This document shows, one piece after another, positions 36,261 through 45,116 of a stretch of 64,000 nt of DNA (position 1 is its first letter; every line of letters starts with the position of its first letter). The DNA comes from Novipirellula sp052161655 (GTDB lineage: Bacteria; Planctomycetota; Planctomycetia; Pirellulales; Pirellulaceae). The stretch is from the NCBI RefSeq assembly GCF_052161655.1, contig NZ_CP197418.1:1860001-1924000 (forward strand), written 5' to 3'. The notes under the pieces are model-generated. The model searched no databases. It was not told where the DNA came from and saw nothing but the letters and a program-made list of their open reading frames with translations. The translations under genes were made by a program, and so were the position numbers.

Positions 36261-37220
36261 ATGTCCGACGACTCACCGACACTCCTCCCCAAAATCGCCA
36301 TAACTGTCGGTGATGCTGCCGGAATTGGGCCCGAAATTGCCTTGAAATGTGCCTACTCGGCAGAAATTACCGAATTTTGCATCCCCATTCTTTATGGCCC
36401 CGAGGCGGTGCTGAATCGAGTGGCGAGCCATCTCGGTTTGCCGATCCCCGCAGTGGTGGACCTGCCGCTTGCCAACGTCGACGCTCTCACCCCAGGGCAA
36501 TTTAGTGCCGACACTGGCCGAGCGTCGTTTGCAGCGGTGTGCGCGGCGATCGATTCGACGCTGAATCAGCAAACCGCCGCGATCGTGACCGGGCCGATCC
36601 AAAAGGAAGCTTGGCACGACGCCGGAATCGAGTTTCCTGGGCATACCGAGTTGCTGGCGTCGCGAACCGGGACCCATGATTTCTCGATGATGTTGACCAG
36701 CGAAGCGATCTCGTGTGTGCTGGCCACGATCCATATCCCGTTGGCCGACGTGCCCACGACGCTGACCAGTGAGGGCATATTGCAAGCGATCCGGATGGGA
36801 GCCGACGCACTCCAGCGGCGATTGAAGCGTCCGCCGCGGATTGCGGTATGTGGATTGAATCCGCACGCAGGCGAGAATGGATTATTCAGCCATGGCGAAG
36901 AATCGCGGATTATTGAACCGGCCATCCAGCAAGCTCGGCGGGAAGGTCATGATGTGATCGGCCCCTTGCCGCCCGATACCGCGTTCACGCCGGCGATGCG
37001 AAGTAATATCAACGTCTACGTTTGTATGTATCACGATCAAGGTTTGATACCACTAAAAGCACTTGCGTTTGACGATGCAGTCAATGTCACGCTGGGGCTT
37101 CCCATCGTGCGAACCAGTGTCGACCACGGCACCGCAATGAACTTGGCCTGGAAAGGAGTCGCGAATCACGCCAGTATGATGTCGGCGATCCGCATGGCCG
37201 TCGATCTTTGTAGCGGCTAG
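36261..37220 (+). CDS. pdxA: 4-hydroxythreonine-4-phosphate dehydrogenase
   Basis: A 319-residue enzyme of pyridoxal 5-phosphate synthesis. It starts at ATG 36261 (MSDDSPTLLPKIAITVGDAAGIGPEI); the frame is open from 36210. The PdxA signatures are TGPIQKEAWHDAGIEFPGHTELLA, LNPHAGENGLFSHGEE, YHDQGLIPLKALAF and GLPIVRTSVDHGTAMNLAW, which include the three metal-binding histidines. It oxidises 4-phosphohydroxy-L-threonine to 3-amino-1-hydroxyacetone phosphate. It is divergent from the C25-like gene and 14 bp ahead of a membrane protein gene, so the last two may form an operon. Confidence 0.95.
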   Translation: MSDDSPTLLPKIAITVGDAAGIGPEIALKCAYSAEITEFCIPILYGPEAVLNRVASHLGLPIPAVVDLPLANVDALTPGQFSADTGRASFAAVCAAIDSTLNQQTAAIVTGPIQKEAWHDAGIEFPGHTELLASRTGTHDFSMMLTSEAISCVLATIHIPLADVPTTLTSEGILQAIRMGADALQRRLKRPPRIAVCGLNPHAGENGLFSHGEESRIIEPAIQQARREGHDVIGPLPPDTAFTPAMRSNINVYVCMYHDQGLIPLKALAFDDAVNVTLGLPIVRTSVDHGTAMNLAWKGVANHASMMSAIRMAVDLCSG

Positions 37221-37234
37221 AAGTTTGAAGCCGC

Positions 37235-38953
37235 TTGAAGAACGTGAAGGATTCTGTTTTTGTGTCACCTGATTTTGAGGTAGCGGATTTAATGCCAGAC
37301 GATGACGAGTCGGCGATTCAGGAGACTTCGGCTGCGGAACAACCGAGTGAAAACCAGCTACCGGTCAAGGGCCAGCGGTCGATCGGGTGGGCAGCATTGG
37401 AAGTGATCGCGGTGGTCGCGTTGTTCTTTATCTACGCCGCCGACGCGCCGCCGATGGTAAACGAAGCTCACTATTTGGTGAAGGCAAAGAATTTCTGGCA
37501 GCCCGATTGGTGTGCCAACGACTTGTTCACTTCGTCGGGCAAGGCACACTCGACATTCTATTTTGTGTTTGGGTGGCCAACGTTATTCCTGTCGCTTGAG
37601 GCTACCGCTTGGATCGGCCGGTTTGTCGGTTGGACCTTGATCGCCATCGGGCTTTATCGATTGACCAGTGCACTCGTTCCGATGCGGTTTGCCACGCTTG
37701 GTGTCGCGGTCGCTTGGATCGCCGCGGTCGAGTATGGGAATCTCGCAGGCGAATGGGTGATTGGCGGCATCGAAGCCAAGGTACCCGCGTACGGATTTGT
37801 CTTGATGGCACTCGCCGAACTGGTCCATCGGCGATGGAATCATGTTTGGATTTTACTCGGAATCGCCTCGGCTTTTCATGTGCTCTCGGGCGGTTGGTCG
37901 GTCGTCGCGGTAGCGATCGCGTGGCTGATTTGCGAACGACCGCGAGACGACCGCAAACCGTTTTTCACTCCTGCGTTATTTCTCGGCGGAGCAATCGCGT
38001 TGATCGGTGTATTGCCAGCGTTGTGGTTGACGATGGGGGGCGAGGCGACAGACTCGGTGCGAGCAGCGCGGATCTACACTTATTATCGATTGCCGCATCA
38101 TTTGTTGCCGTCAAACTTTCAGTTCCACTGGTATGTTCGGCATGCAGTATTGCTTGGCTCCGCAGTCGGGCTTGCCTGGCTCACGCGTCATCAAAGTGAG
38201 CGTGAGCAATGGAATCGAATTCGTGCGTTTGCAATCGGAGCGATCGTGATTGCCGTGATTGGTTTGATTCTGGGAAGCTTGAAAACTTACTCGCCCGATC
38301 TGGCGGCAAAACTGTTGCGGTACTACTGGTTTCGGCTGTCCGATGCCGTTGTCGCCCTTTGGTTCGCCTTATTGCTGATGCGTTGTGTTGCGCAGCGTCG
38401 TCAGGCGAAACCAATATTGGTATCGGGTTTTGTGGGACTGGCGGTTTGCGTGGTTCTGGTAGGGATCAGCAGTTTCGACCGCATGCGACTAGGTGTACCG
38501 CCATCGACAAGCAATGCCATGCTGGGCTGGGACGTCGACGCATCGCCCGCGAAACAACAACGGGTGTTTGAGGATTGGTTAAAAGTATGTGATTGGGTTC
38601 GTTTGGCGACCGATGTTGATGAAGTATTCTTGACGCCGCGTCATCAGCAAAGTTTCAAATGGTATGCCGAGCGAGCGGAGGTGGTGAACTGGAAAGACGT
38701 GCCTCAGGATTCAAAAAGCTTGGACCAGTGGTACAAGCGTTTCCGTGAAATCTATCCTGTCCGGCTCAGCACGATTCGGGTCACGATTCACTATCAATCA
38801 TTAATCGAGTACCGCGAAAAGTATGGCGTGAATTACATCGTCGTCGATCGACGGATCACGGGCGAAAACATGCCGTTGGTCCGCATCTATCCGCTCTCCG
38901 AAAACGAGAACAAAACCTACGCGGTGTACGAATTACCCTACGCGATGCCTTGA
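37235..38953 (+). CDS. Polytopic membrane protein (glycosyltransferase-C-like topology, unassigned)
   Basis: About 572 residues. An acidic, disordered N-terminus of about 45 residues is followed by about ten membrane helices (for example WAALEVIAVVALFFIYAADAPP, GSAVGLAWLTRH, AFAIGAIVIAVIGLILGSL). A roughly 150-residue soluble C-terminal domain begins near SFDRMRLGVPPS. The stretch APPMVNEAHYLVKAKNFWQP after the first helix recalls the acidic first loop of GT-C enzymes, but I cannot assign a family; a DUF6798-type protein is possible. The start is uncertain: TTG 37235, GTG 37244 or ATG 37292 (GAGG upstream). Confidence 0.65.
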   Translation: MKNVKDSVFVSPDFEVADLMPDDDESAIQETSAAEQPSENQLPVKGQRSIGWAALEVIAVVALFFIYAADAPPMVNEAHYLVKAKNFWQPDWCANDLFTSSGKAHSTFYFVFGWPTLFLSLEATAWIGRFVGWTLIAIGLYRLTSALVPMRFATLGVAVAWIAAVEYGNLAGEWVIGGIEAKVPAYGFVLMALAELVHRRWNHVWILLGIASAFHVLSGGWSVVAVAIAWLICERPRDDRKPFFTPALFLGGAIALIGVLPALWLTMGGEATDSVRAARIYTYYRLPHHLLPSNFQFHWYVRHAVLLGSAVGLAWLTRHQSEREQWNRIRAFAIGAIVIAVIGLILGSLKTYSPDLAAKLLRYYWFRLSDAVVALWFALLLMRCVAQRRQAKPILVSGFVGLAVCVVLVGISSFDRMRLGVPPSTSNAMLGWDVDASPAKQQRVFEDWLKVCDWVRLATDVDEVFLTPRHQQSFKWYAERAEVVNWKDVPQDSKSLDQWYKRFREIYPVRLSTIRVTIHYQSLIEYREKYGVNYIVVDRRITGENMPLVRIYPLSENENKTYAVYELPYAMP

Positions 38954-39161
38954 TACCGGCCGTCTCGACACATGGCGTGCGATTAAAAGAGGATGACGGC
39001 GTTTCGTATATCGTTTCGTACTCTGTGAACGCCCTGTTTTTAGATAGAAGTCGACTTAGCGAGGAAATGGATTTCTTCTCGCGATAGAGCGACTAAACTA
39101 ACGGGGCCGATATCGCGATATCGCACAGGAAATTTTGAAATTTTGTTTGGACAATGGCTTA

Positions 39162-39746
39162 ATGAGGAACGACCCAGTGAATCGGATGATCGGCTTTTTG
39201 CTGCTTTGCATGATCTCAGCCCCCTTATTTGCGGATGACTGGGATCCCAATGACGATACTTTTGATCCCAATCTTCAGTCCGTCGTGATCGGCGATCGAT
39301 CGTGGATTGGCGATCCCTCTCCTTTCGTTCATACGGGATCGTCGCAGACCGGCTACACCTATGTGAACGCCACGAATTACGCAGGCATGGATCCGGCCGT
39401 ACAAATCTCGTTGATGGTACCGCTGAAACCGGGTGAGACGGTGCCTGCGGCTGGCGGGATGCTGATGCTGGACAAGAATCAAACCGAAGCGTTCGTGAAA
39501 GCATTGGCGAACAAGATGACGACGCCACCTACGGACAAGCAAGAACGATTGCCAATTAACACTTCGCTCAAGGGAGCGGACTGGGCGTTAACATTCGCGG
39601 CGGAAAAAGAAGGGCGATTCCTTCAATTGGAAAACAAGACCAAAGACAAAGTGGACACCTATCGTTTCACGATCAACGCGTCAAAGAAACTGCGAGGGGC
39701 AATCCAGCATTCGCTCAGCAAACTCGACTCGAAGACGGACAAATAG
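39162..39746 (+). CDS. Secreted hypothetical protein
   Basis: A 194-residue protein from the ATG at 39162; ATG 39186 is an alternative that places the basic residue closer to the hydrophobic core. Signal peptide MIGFLLLCMISAPLFA is followed by a mature part with many Asp residues (DDWDPNDDTFDPNLQS) and a mixed alpha/beta remainder ending in a Lys-rich tail. No domain is recognised. It stands between two genes of opposite orientation. Confidence 0.55.
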   Translation: MRNDPVNRMIGFLLLCMISAPLFADDWDPNDDTFDPNLQSVVIGDRSWIGDPSPFVHTGSSQTGYTYVNATNYAGMDPAVQISLMVPLKPGETVPAAGGMLMLDKNQTEAFVKALANKMTTPPTDKQERLPINTSLKGADWALTFAAEKEGRFLQLENKTKDKVDTYRFTINASKKLRGAIQHSLSKLDSKTDK

Positions 39747-39898
39747 CCGGAACATCAACATCAATGCGATGCACTCAACGAGGGCCTTTTGCGTTTTTTG
39801 TGCACTATCGCGGCTGATTCTTTTCGACGCCCCGAAAGCTCGTTTCGGCGATTGGGGAACGCTTTCTTATCTTTCGGTTTACGCCCCCCCGAATCCGT

Positions 39899-41095
39899 CT
39901 AATTTTGGATCGACCAGCGACCAGCTACTTTTGCGAATACCAATGGAGGCCGGTCGATGGGAAACGTTACTTGCGACTTCGTTTCGTCATAAATGGCTTT
40001 GCTGAAATCAATCTTTGCGAGTCCTGCAGTCAGCTTGGGTTTGATTTTCGATTCGTATGCGGCGATCATCTGTTCCCATTGATTGGAATCACCCTTCATC
40101 TGTGTGATGAATTCATCCGACATCAGCAACTGCAACGTAGACTCCCCCGATTCGTCTCCCTCTAGGCTGGCTTGCATGTTTGCAATCACTTGCTCGAGTT
40201 CCTGACGAATCGCATCAGGTACGTTGCCGCTGGGAGGTGCCACCAGTAACTGTGCGGTAGGTGCAATCCTGATAATCTCCGTTGAACGTTCGTCAGTCGA
40301 AGCACTGGATTGGAAAACAAAGATGCGATCGGCCAGATAAACGATATAGGTGTAAAAGTACTGTTCCGCCCCCTCGGGTGATTTGCCGCTTACATGAAAT
40401 TGGTACTGCGAACCGCCGTCATTTAACGACTCGATCGGTGTCGCCTTGAGGTTTTCAAATTTGGCTTCCTGTAGTAGCTGCACCAGCGCGTTGAACTCCA
40501 CTTTGTTGGAAGTCTCGGCCGGCAGTTTGGGAAGAACCTTGAACACCAGACGCTCACCCATGTGCCCATCCACTCCGTCCGCGACGAACAAGGGTGGCTG
40601 CACTGCCGCCTTCCGCCAAATGAAATTTTCTGCTTCGGCAGCCATGTCGATCTGAACAAAGGGGGCCAATTGGACAACGGAATCGTTGACGAGATTGACA
40701 CCGATCAACGCGGGGTCAGCCAAATCCAACAGCAACTGTTGATATCGCTCGGGCGTCATCGGCTCGGCGGCAGGCATCGCTGCGGATTCCGCCGCAGCAG
40801 CGGCAGCGGGCTCGATTGCTGATTCGGCGGGCGCTGGCGAAGTGGCTTGCTTGGCATAGGCCTGATCCGCATCACTCAGTCGAGCCAGCGGGATCGTAAA
40901 CGCTTTGCCATCCGCACGAACAAGAGTGATTTTGTCGCCGTTCACATCTTTGAGCGTGGCTTCGATTTTCTTTCCATCGGATGATGTCCAAGTCCGGGAT
41001 GCTTCTTGTGCATCGACAACACCAACAAACGAAATCGATATGGCGATGACAATAGCCATCACAACGAAGCGACTTTGATTGGACAACAGCAACAT
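39899..41095 (-). CDS. Secreted SHD1-domain protein
   Basis: A 398-residue protein with a clear signal peptide (VVMAIVIAISISFVGVVDAQ). An SHD1 (SLA1 homology 1) domain at about residues 33-85 (RTWTSSDGKKIEATLKDVNGDKITLVRADGKAFTIPLARLSDADQ) is a form frequent in planctomycete exported proteins. An Ala/Pro/Glu-rich linker and an unassigned C-terminal domain follow. The start at ATG 41095 has AGGA seven bases upstream. SHD1 binds short peptide motifs in yeast; the bacterial role is unknown. Confidence 0.75.
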   Translation of the reverse strand: MLLLSNQSRFVVMAIVIAISISFVGVVDAQEASRTWTSSDGKKIEATLKDVNGDKITLVRADGKAFTIPLARLSDADQAYAKQATSPAPAESAIEPAAAAAAESAAMPAAEPMTPERYQQLLLDLADPALIGVNLVNDSVVQLAPFVQIDMAAEAENFIWRKAAVQPPLFVADGVDGHMGERLVFKVLPKLPAETSNKVEFNALVQLLQEAKFENLKATPIESLNDGGSQYQFHVSGKSPEGAEQYFYTYIVYLADRIFVFQSSASTDERSTEIIRIAPTAQLLVAPPSGNVPDAIRQELEQVIANMQASLEGDESGESTLQLLMSDEFITQMKGDSNQWEQMIAAYESKIKPKLTAGLAKIDFSKAIYDETKSQVTFPIDRPPLVFAKVAGRWSIQN

Positions 41096-41338
41096 CAGTA
41101 TTCCTGAAAAAAATTGGAGAGCGCGTCGGTCATACCAGATGGACGCTGTATTTTACGAATGGATTGATAGCCAAGCATTTTACCCACGTCGCCGGAGGAG
41201 GTGCAGCAAAACGGCCACCCTTTTTTTAAAAATCATGTAGCTTTGCGGATAAGTCGATCGACTTTCCGCTCGCAAAGAGTGTGTTTTTCCGATGGTCGTG
41301 TGCCACTTCGTTCATCTCAAGCTACCGTCCGCTCACAG

Positions 41339-41542
41339 TCAGATTGAACGAAGAGATCCCTTCATTTCACGCGTGCTCCGACGCAATGGCGTGAAGACGA
41401 CTTGGCCGAGGATTTTCGCCTGCAACAAAACATGCTCCGTCTCTGAGTTTTCAAAGAGCACGTCAACGCAGTCGCGAACGCGAAAGCCCTCGTGGTAAAT
41501 CGCCGATTCGCAATATTTACAAAAAAACGAAGCCTTTGGCAC
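41339..41542 (-). CDS. Small ORF with CxxC motif in the 41096-41827 spacer (doubtful gene)
   Basis: A 67-codon frame from GTG 41542 with FFCKYCESAIYHEGFRVRDCVDV. The frame stays open upstream to about 41608, where another Cys occurs, which could suggest a broken zinc-ribbon protein. Its segment DCVDV ... EHVLLQAKILG resembles DCVNV ... GHVLEAKILEH in the frame at 43434-43562, on the other side of the DUF1559 gene. It may be real, or a decayed relative. The rest of the 730-bp spacer shows no gene. Confidence 0.3.
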   Translation of the reverse strand: MPKASFFCKYCESAIYHEGFRVRDCVDVLFENSETEHVLLQAKILGQVVFTPLRRSTREMKGSLRSI

Positions 41543-41827
41543 TTTTGTGCTGGTCTTGTCACAAACGTGAAGGTTCCCCGCTTCTCTTGGGGCTAACGTT
41601 AGCCGGACAAGTCAGTTTTTGGCGTTTGGATTTACCTTGCGATTGGATTGCGAGTGTTGCCATCGAGAACCATAGATGCTTATTGGCGGTTTCGGCGGTA
41701 GCAAATGTGTGGCTTCACGGAGGACATGCTGATTTCTGACTTGCCTTGTGTTTTGGCGTTTTCTGTCAAAGCGAATCTTTTCGCGTTCCGCTCACAGGAA
41801 CAAACTTTTTTCTAAAAGGAGATGCTT

Positions 41828-43045
41828 ATGTGCATCAACTCTCGAAGAAAAGGCTTCACGCTCGTGGAGCTATTAGTGGTAATCGCAATTATTGGGGTTC
41901 TAGTCGGGCTTCTGCTGCCGGCGGTCCAAGCCGCTCGTGAAGCTGCCCGCCGCATGAGTTGCAGTAACAATTTCAAACAAATTGGTTTGGCTGTTCACAA
42001 CTATCATTCCGCTTACAAACAATTGCCCATTCACGGTGGTGGGACCACCGTCGCAGGCGGTGGACATCGTACCGGTGGCAGTGCGGCAAACGTTCCCAGA
42101 GCATCCAACTTTCTGGAACTCAGTTGGCTCGTTGGATTGACTCCATTCATGGAGCAACAAGCACTTTGGGAGCAGATTTCCAATCCGTTGAAAGATCCGA
42201 AAACGGGTGCACTATGGCCTCCGATGGGACCAAACCCGCGAATGGATATCGCAAATTTCAATGCTTCTTACTATGCCCCTTGGATGACAGAGGTCCCTGG
42301 GCTGCGATGCCCTAGCGATCCTGGTGTTGGTTTGCCAGCGAAAGGTCGTAGCAACTATCTCGCATGTCTTGGCGATTCGGCCCGCCATATCAATGGTGGC
42401 AAAAACGACCGTGGTGGTGCCAACAATCCCAACAGAGCACGAGCCGCTTGCCGAGGCTTTTTCGAGCATCGCAAAAAAATGAGATTCCGTGACGTTCTTG
42501 ACGGACTCTCGAACACTATTTGTGCGGGCGAAGTTGCGACCGACTTAGGCGACAGCGATGTTCGAACCCGCGGCAACCAACAGACCGGGGGCAGCGTCTC
42601 GCTCGCTAATGGTAACACCCGATGCGATAGTAAGGTTGACCCGGAACGTCCTGGCTTCTGGAAAACTCTTCCATCCGCCGGCTTTGAAACCGCGGGCGGT
42701 ATTCCACGAGCCGAACAAGCGCGTGGATACGAATGGTCGATGAGTCGCGGCATTTGGGGAATGTTGAATACTATCAAAACTCCAAATTCGTATCTCTGTG
42801 CCGACAGCAATAATTTCAATGACGGAATCTATCCGCCGAGCAGTCGTCACCAGGGAGGAGTGCATGTTTTGATGGGCGATGGCGCCATCAAGTTCATCAC
42901 CGATTCGATTGAGGCTGGCGATCAAGCGAGTGCCCATGTCAGCAATGAGGGCAATCGTCTGCCCGCCGGATCGAAGAGTCCATTTGGTTTGTGGGGAAGT
43001 CTCGGAACCCGCGCTAGTAAAGAGACAATCGACGCGGAGTTCTAA
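41828..43045 (+). CDS. DUF1559 protein with type IV pilin-like N-terminus
   Basis: A 405-residue planctomycete-type DUF1559 (SBP_bac_10) protein. The N-terminus RRKGFTLVELLVVIAIIGVLVGLLLPAVQAAREAARR is a prepilin/pseudopilin signal, cleaved after Gly before Phe and N-methylated in true pilins. SCSNNFKQIGLAVHNYHSAYKQLP follows, and the C-terminal HQGGVHVLMGDGAIKFI block is conserved in the family. The start is the second ATG (41828), seven bases from AAGGAG; the first ATG (41822) abuts that site. The family is hugely expanded in planctomycetes and its role is unresolved. The small lipoprotein gene downstream is probably in the same transcript. Confidence 0.9.
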   Translation: MCINSRRKGFTLVELLVVIAIIGVLVGLLLPAVQAAREAARRMSCSNNFKQIGLAVHNYHSAYKQLPIHGGGTTVAGGGHRTGGSAANVPRASNFLELSWLVGLTPFMEQQALWEQISNPLKDPKTGALWPPMGPNPRMDIANFNASYYAPWMTEVPGLRCPSDPGVGLPAKGRSNYLACLGDSARHINGGKNDRGGANNPNRARAACRGFFEHRKKMRFRDVLDGLSNTICAGEVATDLGDSDVRTRGNQQTGGSVSLANGNTRCDSKVDPERPGFWKTLPSAGFETAGGIPRAEQARGYEWSMSRGIWGMLNTIKTPNSYLCADSNNFNDGIYPPSSRHQGGVHVLMGDGAIKFITDSIEAGDQASAHVSNEGNRLPAGSKSPFGLWGSLGTRASKETIDAEF

Positions 43046-43140
43046 GTTGCTCCCTGTTTCGACAATGTTTCCTCCTTTCCAGGCGAGTGCTTGGGAAGGA
43101 GCGTTCGTAAACTCCCACCCGTTTTAGGAAATTTTTTAGT

Positions 43141-43323
43141 ATGTCAAAATCTTGGATTCTATTATCGCTCTTTGCGTTTGCGATGGTTGTTAATGCTGGT
43201 TGTGGTGCTGATACCGGGGCACCGACCGAGGTTGCCGAGCTCGATGAACTCGAGCAATACATTGCGGATAACCCATCTGCCAGCGAAGAAGGAAGTGACT
43301 CGCCGATCGATGGCTCTGACTGA
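43141..43323 (+). CDS. Small lipoprotein downstream of DUF1559 gene
   Basis: A 60-residue lipoprotein, MSKSWILLSLFAFAMVVNAGC, with a lipobox VNAGC. The mature part is very acidic (ELDELEQYIADNPSASEEGSDSP). Tiny lipoproteins of this kind commonly follow DUF1559 genes in planctomycetes. The gene begins 95 bp after the DUF1559 stop, with TAGGAA upstream, and ends at a likely terminator. Its function is unknown. Confidence 0.72.
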   Translation: MSKSWILLSLFAFAMVVNAGCGADTGAPTEVAELDELEQYIADNPSASEEGSDSPIDGSD

Positions 43324-43327
43324 GTAG

Positions 43328-43357
43328 CGAGCCGTTTTTTGGGCTCGGAAATTTTTT
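43328..43357 (+). terminator. Intrinsic terminator after the DUF1559-lipoprotein pair
   Basis: CGAGCC (43328-43333) pairs with GGCTCG (43342-43347), followed by AAATTTTTT. It sits five bases past the lipoprotein stop codon. Confidence 0.55.
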
Positions 43358-43359
43358 GA

Positions 43360-43412
43360 GGGACAGAGCATTGTGCAGGGATTCCACCTCGCAGGAAATC
43401 ATGCTCTGTCCC
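43360..43412. repeat. 12-bp inverted repeat GGGACAGAGCAT
   Basis: GGGACAGAGCAT (43360-43371) and ATGCTCTGTCCC (43401-43412) are perfect complements, 29 bp apart. The origin is unclear; it may be a mobile palindrome or a second terminator stem. Confidence 0.55.
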
Positions 43413-43433
43413 TGAGTTGGTGTCGGGCTGGGA

Positions 43434-43562
43434 CGCTTTGACAACGGACGCGCTTCGCCACTGCAGTAACCCGCGATCGCAGTGCTCGAGGATTTTCGCT
43501 TCCAAAACGTGCCCTCTCTTCAGAATCTCATCTGGCACGTTGACACAATCCTAATGCACCTG
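43434..43562 (-). pseudogene. Probable remnant related to the small ORF at 41339-41542
   Basis: The minus frame reads DCVNVPDEILKRGHVLEAKILEH just after an in-frame stop. It shares the D-C-V-x-V, H-V-L and A-K-I-L pattern and 12 identical bases (GAGGATTTTCGC) with 41339-41542. The frame continues without recognisable homology, so it looks like a decayed copy. Confidence 0.25.
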
Positions 43563-43677
43563 CTGCGTCTAATTCGATTATGATTGCTAATCGTTGGTCG
43601 CTAGTTCGCGGTAAGTTCACCGGACTCGGCAGCGACCCCTCGTCACTTTTCTCGCTCTTGGATGCGGAAGCGGTTGC

Positions 43678-44997
43678 ATGGTTACCGAAGTCACTCACGA
43701 ATCTTGGTTTAGTCGAATTGTCGGGTCGATTAAGGGAATCGTCATCGGCGGATTGCTGTTCTTGGTTTCCTTTCCGCTGCTGTTTTGGAACGAAGGACGC
43801 GCCGTTCGTACTGCCAAAGGCTTGAAAGAAGGTGCCGGAGCCGTGGTCCGTGTAGATTCGGACGCCCCAGACGCTTCGCACGAAGGCCAATTCGTCCATG
43901 TCAGCGGTGAAGCCCATTCGTCGGAGCAATTGACCGACGACGCATTCGCAATCAATTTCGAAGGCATTCGGCTGGAGCGAAACGTCGAAATGTATCAATG
44001 GGATGAGGATGCGGATCGTAAAACAAAAAAGAAACTTGGAGGCGGAACTACCACCACGACAACTTACAGCTACGAAAAAGTTTGGTCCGACCATCTGATT
44101 GATTCAGCCGATTTTAAAGAGTCCGGCCACAACAATCCGCCGCAAATGCCATTTCAGAACCATGTCGCCCAGGCAAAGGACGTTGTCTTGGGCGGTTTTC
44201 GCTTGTCGCGTTCGCTGGTAAACCAAATCAATCTCTCGGAGCCTTTGTCGTTCACGAAAGAGGCATTGCCCGAAGAAATTCGCAACCACTCGGTGCTGCG
44301 AAACGATGGTCCCAACGGTTCGCCCCGGTTGTATTGGTCCGCAAATCAAAAGCATGGTCGCCTTTCGGTGGACGAGTCGGTGGCTGCAAATCCGAACGAT
44401 CAATTTGAAAAGACAGAGTTTGAAAAGGCTGAGGATGTTCAGTCCGGTGCGGTCGACGTGGCCTCGCAGGATGACAACTTAGCAAGCGATGCCCCCGCGA
44501 TTGGCGACGTGCGAATTTGGTTCAGCAAAACACCGAACACCGAGGTCAGTGTGATGGCGAAACAGTTTGGGGAAACGTTTGAGCCGTATACGACTCAGGC
44601 GGGCACCGAACTGAACATGCTGACGCTGGGCGTGGTCAGCCCCGAAGCGATGATCGCCCGCGCCGAGGCCGACAATGCGAATCTAACCTGGATTCTGCGT
44701 GGGGTCGGCGTGATCATGATGTTCTTTGGCGTTGTGATGGGAATGAAACCACTTGCCGTCTTGGGGGATGTGATCCCACTATTTGGCAGCATCGTCGCCT
44801 TCGGAACCACGATTGTTGCAGCGGGCGTCGCGATCAGTCTTTCGCTGGTCACCATTGCGACCGCGTGGATCGTCTATCGACCGCTGTTAGGGATCGGCTT
44901 GATCGCCGTTGCGATCGCGATCATTGCGTTCTTAGTGACGCGAGCGAAACGGAAACCCGAAGTGCTCGCTCCCGGCGTGTTTGAAGTCGTCGAGTAA
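43678..44997 (+). CDS. TMEM43 (LUMA) family membrane protein
   Basis: A 439-residue protein. One N-terminal membrane helix (IKGIVIGGLLFLVSFPLLFWNEGRAV) is followed by a large exported domain containing the TMEM43 landmarks FEGIRLERNVEMYQW, TTTTYSYEKVWSDHLIDSADF and GGFRLSRSLVNQI. The C-terminus has three or four helices (GVGVIMMFFGVVMGMKPLAVLGDVIP onward). The topology and length match bacterial relatives of eukaryotic TMEM43, whose role is linked to membrane organisation. The gene appears monocistronic. Confidence 0.82.
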   Translation: MVTEVTHESWFSRIVGSIKGIVIGGLLFLVSFPLLFWNEGRAVRTAKGLKEGAGAVVRVDSDAPDASHEGQFVHVSGEAHSSEQLTDDAFAINFEGIRLERNVEMYQWDEDADRKTKKKLGGGTTTTTTYSYEKVWSDHLIDSADFKESGHNNPPQMPFQNHVAQAKDVVLGGFRLSRSLVNQINLSEPLSFTKEALPEEIRNHSVLRNDGPNGSPRLYWSANQKHGRLSVDESVAANPNDQFEKTEFEKAEDVQSGAVDVASQDDNLASDAPAIGDVRIWFSKTPNTEVSVMAKQFGETFEPYTTQAGTELNMLTLGVVSPEAMIARAEADNANLTWILRGVGVIMMFFGVVMGMKPLAVLGDVIPLFGSIVAFGTTIVAAGVAISLSLVTIATAWIVYRPLLGIGLIAVAIAIIAFLVTRAKRKPEVLAPGVFEVVE

Positions 44998-45116
44998 GAA
45001 TTGTTGAATGCGTATCCCTGCGGTAGCAAGCGAGCGACCTAGGGTCACCGAATTACGTGTCGACTATCACCAAGGATCAAAATCTGCAAGCATCTGATAG
45101 ACATTTCAATCCCTAC

